Positions 1-10,395 of a stretch of DNA of 63,368 nucleotides are shown in pieces. Source of the stretch: Stentor coeruleus (taxonomy: Eukaryota > Ciliophora > Heterotrichea > Heterotrichida > Stentoridae); NCBI GenBank assembly GCA_001970955.1, contig MPUH01000348.1:1-63368 (forward strand), read 5' to 3'. The position numbers and the translations under genes are program-made. Numbering within the stretch: position 1 is the first letter of the stretch; each line of letters begins with the position of its first letter. The notes under the pieces are model-generated. The model saw only the letters and a list, made by a program, of their open reading frames with translations, did not search any database and was not told where the DNA came from.

Positions 1-233
1 ATTCCTTTATAAGCGCATCCTACATACTTTAATTTCTTTACATCTCCAAAAATATAATTTTTAGTATTTATTTAGCTATTTAAAATTTCAAAACGCAAAT
101 CTTAACAAAGCAATTTGATTGTTAAAAAAAAATTCTTAAATCATCGCATCTAATTTCAAAACCTATATTCAATTTTATATTTCTTTATAAGAAATACTTA
201 TATCATTAAAATCTATATATTAAACCAAAGCAC

Positions 234-2189
234 TTAAGTCAAATTTTTATAATTCTTATTCCTAAGATCTTCAGTGAATTTCATTAAAGCCAGAACTTTT
301 TTAGTCATCTGTTCAGCATCTTTTGTCTGTTCGCTGAACTCAGTAAGTTTATTTTCAATCAAATATTCATCCAATTTATCTCCTTGTCCAACTTCTCTAG
401 GTATAACCGTCTTTAATTTTTTATCACTTTCATTCATAGTAGTATCGACTTTTAAGTTTTTAATATGATCATTTAGTAACCTTTTAAGATTATTTTCTCT
501 TTTAACTGCTATTGCCATAATCCCACTTTTTTCTTCCTTGAAAAAACTGTTGATTATTTTATTAAAAGTTTCTCCATCAAGAGCATAAGCATCAACATTA
601 GTCTCAGCTAAATAATCAAACTTATTCTTAACTCTTGTCAAAATTTGATAGTCTCCAATAATTGTCCTCCCTTCTTCACAGAACAACAATGTTTGATGTT
701 CACCATTCACATTATACCCAATAGAAATATTCCCAGTAAGTAAGAAATAAATCTCTGTCACATCAGCACCACAACTAAAAATATACTCATCTTTCAAGAA
801 CCTCCTAGGCTGAAAATGTGGTAAAAGTGCATATTTCAATTTAGTACTACCGAAAAAATACTTGAAATTGTGTAAAATATCAGAAAATAAGTTTTCTAAA
901 ATCTGATAATATATTTCTTCAGGTAAATTACTCACATAACCCTGGCTTATACTTATTAAATCATCTGAGGAATTAGCTTCCCAATAGTTTTTTGCTAAAG
1001 ATTTCAGTCTATCTTTTTCAAAATAATACTTAAAATGCTCAGTAAGCGAAGTTTTTAACTTTTTATCTACAATCCCATGCATTCTTTCTATTGACTCAAG
1101 CCAGGAATTTAATTCTCCTGCATAATCAACCCCTGAAGTTGCTTGTGTATAATAAGCAATTGCACTATTGAAATTTCCCATAATCACAGCAAAAAGAGTA
1201 ACCCCGAAAAGCATTATCACAAGTATAAAAGCCATTTCATAAACATTTTTAGGTAAAAAATCCCCATAGCCAATTGTGGCAATAGTTGTCAGCATAAAAT
1301 AGCTTGACCTTAAAGCTATATCTTTACTTTCTAAGTCATCAGTTATAAAAAATCTTTCAAAGGTATTTTCATCATTTCCACTTTTTTCTAAACTGTATTT
1401 ATAATTCGAGACAACATTTTGGAACCAGTACCAAAAGCACCCAAGAAAGTACACAATGAAAATTATAATAATAAACAGTTTGACAAGTGAAGCTATAATT
1501 TTAGTTGTAAAAGAATAAGTGATTTTCCCATCCTTTTCACGTTTTCCTATACAAAAATACGTTAAAAGATAACTAACTCCTGTTCCATCAGTAAGGTCTA
1601 TCACTCCTGGAAGTTTTAAAAGCCTAAACATTCTTAATAAGTATTCAGCTCTAGGATATCCAGCATTTCGTAATGGAATTATGGCAAGGATATCAAAAAT
1701 AAGTGAACCAGTTAAGTAATTAAAAGCAATTTTTCTGAAGCTTTGGATTGGATAACCTTTTTCATCAAGAAACTCAGTAAAAAAAGTTAGCCCGATATCA
1801 ATAATAAACAAAATCCAACAGACTAAGTCAAATACTAACATACCCCCTGATGGTTGTTGATAAGCTAAAAAGTATAGGGTTGTGATAATATTGTATGCGA
1901 GGATTAGTTCCATTATAACTTCCCAATAGCTTTTAAAACGACCTCTATGAGTAATTAAGCACTTTTTATAGATTGATCTAACAGAAACTATTGCCCCACT
2001 AAGTTTTTTTAATGAGCTGAAGGAGAATGATATTTTTGATTTCTCAGCTTTTTTGTTACTTAAAAAGTTGTCAAAAGTTGTTGGTTCGATACTGGTGCCT
2101 AAGAGTATGCCAGATGAGTCTTCTGAAAATTCATCTTTTATATCTTTTACTGTTATGTCTTCTGTAATGTGATAGTGTTCGGTTTCCAT
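234..2189 (-). CDS. Six-TM K+ channel with C-terminal cyclic-nucleotide-binding-like domain
   Basis: Predicted 651-aa plasma- or ciliary-membrane channel of the KCNH/CNG superfamily. Hydrophobic segments run from about residue 90 to 340. A weakly charged S4-like helix lies near 180-193 (RMFRLLKL), and the pore contains the K+ selectivity filter TTIATIGYGD (301-310). A cytoplasmic C-linker and cNMP-binding fold follow at about 440-570. The phosphate-binding cassette reads IIGDYQILTRVKNKFDY, without the glutamate and arginine that bind cyclic nucleotide in PKA/PKG/CNG domains. This resembles EAG/KCNH channels, so direct cyclic-nucleotide gating is doubtful. The ATG follows a TATAAT-like sequence. 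No intron was seen. Family assignment is firm; ligand and subfamily are inference. Confidence 0.9.
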   Translation of the reverse strand: METEHYHITEDITVKDIKDEFSEDSSGILLGTSIEPTTFDNFLSNKKAEKSKISFSFSSLKKLSGAIVSVRSIYKKCLITHRGRFKSYWEVIMELILAYNIITTLYFLAYQQPSGGMLVFDLVCWILFIIDIGLTFFTEFLDEKGYPIQSFRKIAFNYLTGSLIFDILAIIPLRNAGYPRAEYLLRMFRLLKLPGVIDLTDGTGVSYLLTYFCIGKREKDGKITYSFTTKIIASLVKLFIIIIFIVYFLGCFWYWFQNVVSNYKYSLEKSGNDENTFERFFITDDLESKDIALRSSYFMLTTIATIGYGDFLPKNVYEMAFILVIMLFGVTLFAVIMGNFNSAIAYYTQATSGVDYAGELNSWLESIERMHGIVDKKLKTSLTEHFKYYFEKDRLKSLAKNYWEANSSDDLISISQGYVSNLPEEIYYQILENLFSDILHNFKYFFGSTKLKYALLPHFQPRRFLKDEYIFSCGADVTEIYFLLTGNISIGYNVNGEHQTLLFCEEGRTIIGDYQILTRVKNKFDYLAETNVDAYALDGETFNKIINSFFKEEKSGIMAIAVKRENNLKRLLNDHIKNLKVDTTMNESDKKLKTVIPREVGQGDKLDEYLIENKLTEFSEQTKDAEQMTKKVLALMKFTEDLRNKNYKNLT

Positions 2190-3124
2190 ATATTATTATA
2201 GTTTTTTTAGGTGTCAGATAGTATTTTAGCAAAGTTGAAGCGATGCTTTATTAAAAATTTTAAAATTTATTAGTTTAGGCTGAGAGATTATTAGAAAATG
2301 GGTGTTGAAAATCTACTTAAGAAAGTTATACAAGTAAAAAACTTTTAAACATAAATATTACTATTTTGAATAAACTATATTATAAAATATAAAATTTCAC
2401 GTAGCCTGCATTTATAAAAAGATTAGATAGAGTGAACTTGCGATAAGGNAAAAACTTTTAAACATAAATATTACTATTTTGAATAAACTATATTATAAAA
2501 TATAAAATTTCACATAGCCTGCATTTATAAAAAGATTAGATAGAGTGAACTTGCGATAAGGGTATCAATACAAATTTTTTAGGAATTCAAAGCATTTTTG
2601 GGAAATCAAAAAACCAATAAGTCAAGATAATCTTATGCCAATTTACACTTATTGCTCTTGATAAAGTTGAATCATCTCAAATCTAATAAATACATTTATT
2701 GCCCTTACTTAAGCAACCTATTTTTATACTTTTGTTAAAAAATATATTTGCTTTGATTTATTAAATCCGACATAAATTTATTATTATCATAATAATAAAT
2801 CTTCTAAAGTTCCAACTGAAAAAAAAATTCCTATTTTTAAGACGACTAAGGTTTAAAAAATATTATTAATGAAACCAGTAAATATTTCCAATATAAAACA
2901 TTCTCATTACGTTTAGATATTTTATAAATATCTTGCTTAATAATTAAAATACAAAATAAATTTAATAGCATCGTTACTAATCTATCTATAAAATTTTCAA
3001 AGTAAATACAATAAATGTAGTCTCACAAAACATCATAAAAAGTTTCATCATTATTTTAACCTATTTTTTTCAATGCTTATTTATTTGCAAATATTAACTA
3101 AAATCAATTTATGAGTAAGTCTAA
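2190..3124. other. Intergenic region with unmerged repeat
   Basis: AT-rich gap between two minus-strand genes. It holds the 112-bp direct repeat around the N at 2449. No coding frame, tRNA or hairpin of note was seen. Confidence 0.6.
2337..2561. repeat. 112-bp direct repeat around single N (2449)
   Basis: Copy 1 is 2337-2448 and copy 2 is 2450-2561, differing at one base near the middle (cacgtagcc against cacatagcc). The N sits exactly at the junction. This is the expected appearance of two contig ends that overlap but were joined without merging. It falls outside any gene. Confidence 0.9.
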
Positions 3125-6100
3125 CTATTTTCGCGCATATCCTTGATAAGAATTATTTTGTGGATAACCTGGATAAGCATTTTGTGGATATCCTGGATTA
3201 GCACCTTGAGGATAACCTGGATTAGAACTTGGAGGATAGCCTGAATAAGTATTAGGAGGATAACTTGGATTAACATTTGGAGGATAACCTGAACTAATAC
3301 CTGGAGGATAGCCTGGACTAGCACCTGGAGGATAGCCTGGATTGACACTTGGAGGATAGCCTGGATTAGCACCTGGAGGGCGATTCTGATATGAATTAGA
3401 AGCTTGACTATATGGATTGGGAGCTTGACTATATGGATTAGGAGCTTGACTATATGGATTATGACCAGTGCTACCTCCACTTGGATATACTGAAATCGGG
3501 CCTATTACATTTTTGCTATTAACTATTGCTTGAACGTCATATTTTCCGTCTTGAGATTTAAATCTTTCAAATTCTTTTTGATTTCGCTTAATATAAGTTA
3601 ATGGATCTGTAGAATACTCAGATAAGATATCAGTAGCAAGTTTTATTTCAGGATGCTTATCTTGAATTTTCTTCACAAGTTTTTTCATTGCTTTTTGACA
3701 TTTTTCATTTGAAGTTTTAAGTTTATTCAAACTTTCGTCCATATATTCTAAGCTGTCTTTAGCATTTTTTATTTTTTGTATCACTTTTGGTTTTTCTGAG
3801 TTAAGTTTATTAAAGTAATCGTTTAATTCAAGTTCTACCTTGTCTAGTTTATTAAAGTAATCGTTTAATTCAAGTTCTACCTTGTCTACTTCATCAACTA
3901 TTTCTTTAACTTCAGAATTTAATTTTTTATATTCCATGTTTAATTCAGTCCATTTTTTTTTCTGATTGTCTATTAGTGATGACCCTTCATCTTCTGAAAT
4001 ATTAATCATGTTGCTAAATTCTAACTCATCAAATTCACTTGTAACTTTATCATACCATCTATCAGCATGAGCTTCTTTCTGCTCTGCTTTTATTGTGGAT
4101 TTGCTAAAGTCGATAGTTGTTATTGATGAGCCCAAAATTTCATTAGCAAGCATTTCACGAGATAATGTTAAAACTCCTGATGATGGTTTATTTTCTTCGC
4201 TTTCCTTTAACACTGAATTATGTATTGTTATAATCTCAGCATTCAAGCCTTTAGCTTTTAACAGAAGATCAAATGTCCGAGTTTTTTCTTCATTTTTGCT
4301 TTCTTCGAGCTTAATTTTTATATCATCTAATTTAGTTTCTCTACTTGCTCTTTTCCCATTAACTTCATCTAATAATTTTTTAATATCTTTAAGCTTGCTT
4401 TGACTTTGTATTTTAGCAACCTCAGCCCAATCTTCATCGGATATAATGTTTTCTCGACTAATTTTATATTTATTTTGCTTGATCATTAGTAGTGATTTTA
4501 TTTTGCCAATATCTCTTATGAGCTCATTTCTTTTTTTCATTGAAAAAGATAATATTTGGGATTTAGAATCTTCGATTTTTTCCTTTATTTTTTCTTTAGC
4601 TTCAATTTTTTCTATTTCATTTCCTGATTTAAACATTTTCAAAAAACCGCGAACATTTTCTAATTGAGTGTGGAAATCGAATTGCTTGCTAGTTTTTGTC
4701 CTTAAAATATTTGAATTTTCTGTAATAATTGGTGGAAAGTTAAGCATTTTTTTTATTCCTTCTTTCTTTTCATCATCATGCATAAGAGATCTATACCGTT
4801 TGCCTTGCTCTTTTATTTCATGATTAGTTGAACCTAAAAAATAACGTATGCAAACAGCTGCTTTTTGCCTTAAATTTTCATTTTTACTTGTGGCAGATAG
4901 TCTAAATTCAGTTCCAATAAAATTTAAACTGTATTCTAATGAAATCTGATTCTTAACAATACTAGTGCACACAAATCCGATCAAAATATGTTGTTTTTCC
5001 CATGACATTTTGCTAAATTTTGATAACTCATCAACAATAAAACCTTCAAGGCTTTTTCCAGAACCAGGATCTATTTCTCTAGCGTTTTCTAAGACATCAA
5101 TATAATACAAATATTCTTCATAGCTTGCTTTTAGAAAATTAGCAGATTTTTTTAAGTATTCTATAATTTTAGTAACAGCTCCTCCAAGCTCTTTTTTATA
5201 AATCATAATTAACACCTGAAATACGTCCTTGCAGTGTTTAAGTATTTGAATAATCGCACTATCTGTGGATCTAGCTCTACTAACAAGACGAATAATAACG
5301 TTTATTTCTAATAAAGTGCAAATCTCTGGCAATTTGCTCATGTTTCTATTGATTTTTGTTTTAATATTTTCCATTTTTTTCATCAAGTTCGCTTTCTCTT
5401 CATTAGACTGAAATGTTCTATCTTTATTAATATTATAATCAGCCATCATAAACTTCCTACATATTCTAGCGAGTTTAGCTCTTTCCTCAATCCAAAAATC
5501 TGCCATCCACAAGTTTTCACAATCAAAGCCATTTATAATAATAGCAGTAATAGAAAATGGACTCATGCATTGATAAGGGCTAATTTCAAGTAACTGATCC
5601 ATAATACCTGCATCTAAAGTTCCAGTTCTCATACTATCAGCAATTTGGTCAGCAAGCATTGCTGCTTTACGCTGTAAATCTCTTCTACCTTTTACCTCCT
5701 CTGGAGATATGATTAATTCAAAATCATCGACAACAGTTGCTGTATTGCCTGCAATTGCTGGATAACCTACAGGATTCGGAGTTTGAGAATAATATTGTGG
5801 AGCAGTTCCATTAATTTGTGCATGATGATTTGGATGTGACTGCGTTCTGTCAACATTTCCCCCAACATTTTTTATATCTGATCTAGAATTTCCGCAACCT
5901 CCTCCTTGAAGACCATTATGAAAAACAAGTTTTTGGTCGCATGGGATAACCTTAAAATATCTTTGGAATGAACTAGACTTGGTTTTTAAAAAGTTTTGAA
6001 AAACAGCTTTGTTAAGGCCGAATATTGGAGAAGTGATTACTCTTCCGTTAAGAAAATTTTCAATGCTACTTAGTATTTGATTTTCTTTCTTAAAAACACG

Positions 6101-6148
6101 TATTCTGTATAAGAAAGGAATTTCCCAACTGAGCTCTGAGTTCGACAT
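3125..6148 (-). CDS. Large coiled-coil protein with GYPP/PYSQ-repeat C-terminus
   Basis: Unrecognised 1007-aa protein. The N-terminal half (about 130-480) is helical with conserved-looking Cys and Trp residues but matches no family I know. Residues about 500-880 are charged coiled coil, including a perfect 14-residue tandem duplication (KVELELNDYFNKLD, at DNA 3806-3888). The last ~110 residues are low complexity: three NPYSQAP units, then about ten eight-residue units of the form NPGYPPGA, ending SYQGYARK. GYPP tails of this kind occur on annexins, rhodopsins and RNA- or membrane-associated proteins and often bind ALG-2-like partners or drive condensation; for this protein that is only an analogy. 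The start follows a TATAATA sequence. A scaffold or cytoskeletal role is possible but unproven. Confidence 0.8.
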   Translation of the reverse strand: MSNSELSWEIPFLYRIRVFKKENQILSSIENFLNGRVITSPIFGLNKAVFQNFLKTKSSSFQRYFKVIPCDQKLVFHNGLQGGGCGNSRSDIKNVGGNVDRTQSHPNHHAQINGTAPQYYSQTPNPVGYPAIAGNTATVVDDFELIISPEEVKGRRDLQRKAAMLADQIADSMRTGTLDAGIMDQLLEISPYQCMSPFSITAIIINGFDCENLWMADFWIEERAKLARICRKFMMADYNINKDRTFQSNEEKANLMKKMENIKTKINRNMSKLPEICTLLEINVIIRLVSRARSTDSAIIQILKHCKDVFQVLIMIYKKELGGAVTKIIEYLKKSANFLKASYEEYLYYIDVLENAREIDPGSGKSLEGFIVDELSKFSKMSWEKQHILIGFVCTSIVKNQISLEYSLNFIGTEFRLSATSKNENLRQKAAVCIRYFLGSTNHEIKEQGKRYRSLMHDDEKKEGIKKMLNFPPIITENSNILRTKTSKQFDFHTQLENVRGFLKMFKSGNEIEKIEAKEKIKEKIEDSKSQILSFSMKKRNELIRDIGKIKSLLMIKQNKYKISRENIISDEDWAEVAKIQSQSKLKDIKKLLDEVNGKRASRETKLDDIKIKLEESKNEEKTRTFDLLLKAKGLNAEIITIHNSVLKESEENKPSSGVLTLSREMLANEILGSSITTIDFSKSTIKAEQKEAHADRWYDKVTSEFDELEFSNMINISEDEGSSLIDNQKKKWTELNMEYKKLNSEVKEIVDEVDKVELELNDYFNKLDKVELELNDYFNKLNSEKPKVIQKIKNAKDSLEYMDESLNKLKTSNEKCQKAMKKLVKKIQDKHPEIKLATDILSEYSTDPLTYIKRNQKEFERFKSQDGKYDVQAIVNSKNVIGPISVYPSGGSTGHNPYSQAPNPYSQAPNPYSQASNSYQNRPPGANPGYPPSVNPGYPPGASPGYPPGISSGYPPNVNPSYPPNTYSGYPPSSNPGYPQGANPGYPQNAYPGYPQNNSYQGYARK
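3154..3461 (-). repeat. Coding minisatellite: 24-nt GYPP units and 21-nt PYSQ units
   Basis: The end of the 1007-aa gene consists of imperfect 24-nt repeats (coding NPGYPPGA-like units) followed, towards 3461, by three near-perfect 21-nt repeats (NPYSQAP). Because 24 and 21 are multiples of three, other frames also stay open here; those alternative frames are not genes. Copy number is probably variable between strains. Confidence 0.85.
3806..3888 (-). repeat. 42-nt in-frame tandem duplication
   Basis: Two adjacent copies begin at 3806 and 3848, identical over 41 bases. The duplication keeps frame and doubles a 14-residue coiled-coil segment. There is no N at the junction, so it may be a real recent duplication or a collapsed assembly overlap. 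Confidence 0.85.
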
Positions 6149-6968
6149 TTATTATAAAGGCGAATATTATTCAACAATTTTTAACAGATAACTGTAAAAA
6201 TATACTTAGAATAAAATGATTATACTGTATTTTAATTAGGTAAAAGAACTACAATCAGGCTTTGAGTATTTATGATATCCTAGAATTTTTTAAATTATGT
6301 AGAAATGGCCTACCTCCTTGCACTAAACCAAGTTAATAAGCTTACATCACGTAAAATATTTGTTTTTTATAACAATATTCCTTCATGACACCTCTATAAT
6401 ATTATTATAATTGGCTTTGAAAATAAGCAACTCGCCTACTACTTAACAAATTATATTTAAAAAATAAGAATTTATGATTTTAATATGAGATAATGTCTTA
6501 AAGCAAGTCAAATTTAAATTTTAGTTCCCTATACTGATTTGACAAATATCGATCAAGTATTTTTGCTAGTATTAGTCCAAGTACTAAGGATAAGATAAAA
6601 ATTATCAGTCCTATAAGAAACTATGAAAGTAAAATGGCTATACATTTATCATAGTACATAAAGCTAATTAGAATCTAGAAATTAGCTTTTTGCTTATGCT
6701 ATTTGCTACTAATAGCCTTACCACAAGATCATCATAGCCATATCCATTCACCTAGAGTTTAAAGATTTATAAGACAATTTAATCTCTTCTTCAAATAACA
6801 AAGTAACAATATGCCTCTAAACATAAACAAATTTTTTACGAATAAGAATTATAAATTATATTCTGCTAAAAGCCTCCTATCTTATTAGCATTAAACTCAA
6901 TCTCAGACTTTTAATAAAATTTCCATAATATATCTTAAACTTCTTCATAATCCTCATAACATTTATTA
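6149..6968. other. Intergenic region with coding-like fragments
   Basis: AT-rich gap between two minus-strand genes. On the minus strand, about 6497-6625 reads as a hydrophobic stretch plus a basic tail ending in a stop, and two short open stretches lie upstream (about 6670-6810). They are in different frames, lack starts and cannot be joined by introns of the type used here. See findings. Confidence 0.4.
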
Positions 6969-8495
6969 CTACATATTATCAGGAGATCCATACTTACTAA
7001 AATTCTGATTTTGTCCTGCAACAGTTTGAAATTTTTCAAAAAGAAAATTATCTCTGAAAATTCTCATGTTTCTTGAGTAAGGTTCTTCTTGTATACCAGT
7101 AATAATATTTTGATCTTTTAACGCCTTCATATATTCTTTTACTTTAAAGTTCTTTGATTCATCTGTTTTTGTTGAAATCGCATTTTTTATATCCCACGCT
7201 GCTTTAATACCGCTGTTTATATCTCCTGAATAATTTACGAAATCAATACCTTGTTGTTCAGCATCATAAATAAGTTGTTTAAGTCGAAGGTTGTTAGCTT
7301 TTTCAAGTTTTTTTACTTCTTCTTTTGTTGTTCCCCATTGATTACTTATTGGATTTGATGATTTATGGGTATATTTGTATAAAACTTCTAATGTTGCTCG
7401 ACTTGTTTTATTGTAATTAGGACTTACTGCTGATATTAGTATATTTCTTTGATGAGATGCTAGTCTCATACGCATTGGGAGGTCTGGAGATAACAAATCA
7501 ACCCCATGTTTTATGTTCATAAATTCTCCTATTAGAATAGATTTAAGGAAAATATTCTCGAATGTTGTAAGCTCAAATAAGTTTTCAATAGAAAATTTTT
7601 CGCAGTATTTGAAAGATTTAGAAGTACTGATAATTAAGTTTTTCAATGCGAGGAAATTCGCAACTTTTGGTAAAGGGATCAACTGATTCTCACAACTTAA
7701 TTCATCCCACCAATATTTAATCATCCTAATAAACGCTTGAAATGAGTTATACAATTTAGGAAATAACTCATTAACTTCTCCTAAAAACTCATTTGTATAT
7801 ATTTGCAATTGAATAAGCATATTTTTTGAGATTTTATCTTCTTTAAACTTTTCAATAAACTTTTTTTTTGTTATTATCAGCGTATCCAGATTTTGGACTT
7901 CAAATATTAGTTTTAGTGCCTATATAATCTTTACACGTTCAATATAATTTGGTTGAGCTGAAACTCCATAGCTTACCATAGAAAATACAATATCAGAAGG
8001 TTTGAGAGTCTCTTCACCTGAAGAATCAAGGGCATTATATAATTCATTAAGAAATTCGTTAAAATTAGTGTTTTTTCTTACTGTTTCCATACCATGGCGC
8101 TTAGCCCAAGTGTTGTGAGCATCTATCATGAATTTTTTTGTAGCTTTTTTTGAGTTTTCTGATACTCGGTATGAAATACTACTTGGGTTATGTAAATTTT
8201 CAGAGACTTTATTGAATAATTTCTCTTTATGATTGTAGCCACCTAAAACTTTCATTCCTGCTGACATTCTTTTAAAACTATATCCAAAAAAACTGTTATC
8301 TTGAGCTAAATAAGCAGCTTTGTCAGTGTCTACCATAGATCTGAGAATTCGATGTTTTGCTTTTAAATCAAGTTCAAAATCATTCTTTTCTGCTTGAAAG
8401 GCTTTACTATTTTTTTTGGATGAAGTTCTTGGAACAGGAGTCTTAGAAAGTTTAGGTAGTTTTTTAGTAGTCTCGATTTTTTTTTCTTTTTTCAT
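6969..8495 (-). CDS. Spliced 503-aa protein of unknown function
   Basis: Exons 8495-7935 and 7919-6969 are joined by a 15-nt intron; without splicing the frame stops at TAG inside the intron. Spliced length is 1512 nt (503 aa). The first 65 residues are basic and Ser/Lys-rich. The middle (about 75-190) is helical with an EF-hand-like stretch (LYNALDSSGEETLKPSD) that has too few acidic ligands to be called calcium-binding. The C-terminal half is helical, with Trp-Trp near the centre (YWWDELSCENQ). I do not recognise a family. The ATG follows ATATAAC. Neighbours on the same strand are also unknown proteins, so context does not help. Confidence 0.75.
7920..7934 (-). other. 15-nt intron
   Basis: On the minus strand it reads GTAAAGATTATATAG, with an A at -6 from the 3' end. 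It contains the in-frame TAG; removal joins two long open frames exactly. Confidence 0.9.
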
Positions 8496-8654
8496 ATTGC
8501 AGTTATATATTAATTATTTACTAACATAGCGTTTGTCCTAAAAAAAAGTCATCTGGGAAGCCGGTAACAAAAAGTAAATTAAAACATGATTTTATCTAAA
8601 TTAAACACTTTACCTTATATTTTACAAGTTTAACTTACATAAAATTCTTATAAT

Positions 8655-9182
8655 CTAATAGTTAGAATAACTTGCAATACTAGGTGACATCATTCGAGGT
8701 TTAGACGAATCACATCTTCGATGCCTTCCTGGTGTTGAAGCAGTAGAAAACCTTTGAAAAGCTGTATTATTCATAGAAAATCCTACTGACGTAGATGTAT
8801 TAATTTCTTTCAAAGGACTTTTAGCGCTTTTTCTCGACGGCAAAATAAAGCTTCTATCAAAAATCATCTGATGACCAACATATATATACCCATTATTAGT
8901 CACATCTTTATTCCCATGAAATCCTCTATATACATGAGTCCCTTTAACTCTAGCTCTTCCTATTGCAGTATTGTTAATACAATAAGATCCAGGACCAACA
9001 CGATATCCTGTATATTTAGCATAATCATCATATTGAGGAAATCTTTTACCTTTAGCAAAATTTGGCTTATCATTCTCACAAATAGCAACAAGAAGAGCTT
9101 TTCCTTCTTTTGTCACAACTGGAATGTTAAATTCTGATGTTTTTTCTTTGGGGTTTCTAAACTGAAGCTCTGTTGGGCGCAT
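8655..9182 (-). CDS. Small basic protein, possible single STPGR/SHIPPO motif
   Basis: 175-aa protein of unknown function. It carries YRVGPGSYCINN near residue 60, which resembles the PGPGxY core of SHIPPO/STPGR repeats found in microtubule inner proteins, followed by two YxG-containing stretches. The C-terminal ~60 residues are basic and Ser-rich (SRKSAKSPL, GRHRRCDSSKPRM) and look disordered. One repeat-like motif is weak evidence, so the axonemal suggestion is tentative. The ATG at 9182 is the only reasonable start; it diverges from the plus-strand gene at 9350 with a 167-bp shared upstream region. Confidence 0.65.
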   Translation of the reverse strand: MRPTELQFRNPKEKTSEFNIPVVTKEGKALLVAICENDKPNFAKGKRFPQYDDYAKYTGYRVGPGSYCINNTAIGRARVKGTHVYRGFHGNKDVTNNGYIYVGHQMIFDRSFILPSRKSAKSPLKEINTSTSVGFSMNNTAFQRFSTASTPGRHRRCDSSKPRMMSPSIASYSNY

Positions 9183-9349
9183 GCTTAATATTCAATTTTT
9201 ATAAAGAATATGAAAATTTTCATAACAAATGAGGAATTTCTTTTAAGCAAATTTTAATGGTTTTATTAACCTTTTAATCAACAGAATCAACTTTTTTGCT
9301 AAGTTTTTATATGGGATTATAATATTTTCTAGTATTTTATATAAAAACT

Positions 9350-10354
9350 ATGCAAGAAAAAAATAATTCTCGCCAAAGAGCTATTTCGGACTATGAATTT
9401 GATAACAAAACGAAAAAAGTGAAATTTACTTTAAAACTAATTGAAGGCCACTTACATATTAATGTTGCCCGTTTAGGTGTTATGTACCCATATGCAAAAG
9501 TTAGTTTTGCTAATGAATCATGGAAATCTGAACCTTCACCTATTGGTGGAACTAAACCTAAATGGAACCAAAGCTATTCATTTTCTTCATCTAATCAAGA
9601 AACTGTACAGATTATTATATGTGATAAGTCAATTATATTTGGAGAATGTGAGGTTGGTCGTTGCACAATCCACTTGAATGATGTTAGGCAAAACCATTTA
9701 ACTGAATGGTGGGATATTATGAGTCCTGGAAAAGAACTCGCTGGAGCTATTTTATTAGCTTTTGATTTCCCTCAAAGCGAGAGTACAGCTATGCATTCAA
9801 CAAACAATTCTTGGGATTTAAAAATGCATCATCATGTAGAATCTTCTCCAATTGTTAATAGAGTAAGAGGATTAAAATTAACTCAAATATCGCATAGGAC
9901 TCCGGATATGAAAAAAATGTACTGTAGTACTGAACCTGATGAGATTTGCAATCTTGAACAGTTGAAAAATGATCTTATTGATGAGAGTGAGAGGATTAAA
10001 ACTCAGGAATTACGAGTTAAAGTATTTTTGGCAAGGTTTCATGAAGATAATGTACAGTTAAATTTAGAGAAAAACGAATTGAATAGATTGAAAGAAGTAC
10101 TTAAGCTAAGAGAAGAAACTATTTTAAGGGAAAAAAGTATTGTTGAACATGAGAAGATTGAACTTGATAGTTTGAAAGAAGAGATAATAAATCTTAAGGA
10201 AACTTTAAATACAGAGTATTTACAGCTTAAACAAGAGAAAATGAAAGTTAAAGCACAGAAAGCAGTACAGGATAAGATACGAAAGAGAGTTATGGATAGT
10301 GCAGAAAAATTTTATAGACAAAAAGAAATTTTGCTTAAATGTGTATCTCATTAA
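9350..10354 (+). CDS. C2-domain protein with C-terminal coiled coil
   Basis: 334-aa protein. Residues about 24-140 form a C2 fold: FTLKLIEGHLHINVARL, a YPYAKVSF strand, the KPKWNQSYSF strand typical of C2 domains, and a late strand ending in ILLAFDF. C2 domains bind phospholipids, often with calcium. The aspartates that would coordinate calcium are not clearly present in the first loop, so calcium dependence is uncertain. A long charged coiled coil spans about 200-330, suggesting dimerisation. The start follows TTTTATATAAAA. The next plus-strand gene begins 41 bp after the stop. A role in membrane tethering or ciliary transition-zone assembly, as for other C2/coiled-coil proteins, is inference only. 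Confidence 0.8.
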   Translation: MQEKNNSRQRAISDYEFDNKTKKVKFTLKLIEGHLHINVARLGVMYPYAKVSFANESWKSEPSPIGGTKPKWNQSYSFSSSNQETVQIIICDKSIIFGECEVGRCTIHLNDVRQNHLTEWWDIMSPGKELAGAILLAFDFPQSESTAMHSTNNSWDLKMHHHVESSPIVNRVRGLKLTQISHRTPDMKKMYCSTEPDEICNLEQLKNDLIDESERIKTQELRVKVFLARFHEDNVQLNLEKNELNRLKEVLKLREETILREKSIVEHEKIELDSLKEEIINLKETLNTEYLQLKQEKMKVKAQKAVQDKIRKRVMDSAEKFYRQKEILLKCVSH

Positions 10355-10395
10355 ATTGAATAGTACTTTTGGATTAATAGTTAAATATAAAATAG

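Noticed and set aside
2337..2561. N-flanking repeats as mobile-element terminal repeats
   Set aside because: Direct copies meet at a single N with nothing between them, so there is no element body.
3121..3480. Open 119-codon frame rich in Ile/Val/Leu over the GYPP repeats
   Set aside because: It is a by-product of 24- and 21-nt repeats being open in another frame of the real gene on the same strand.
6610..6810. 23-nt GT..AG stretches in the 6149-6968 region
   Set aside because: Lengths do not fit this genome and joining them does not produce a long frame with a start codon.
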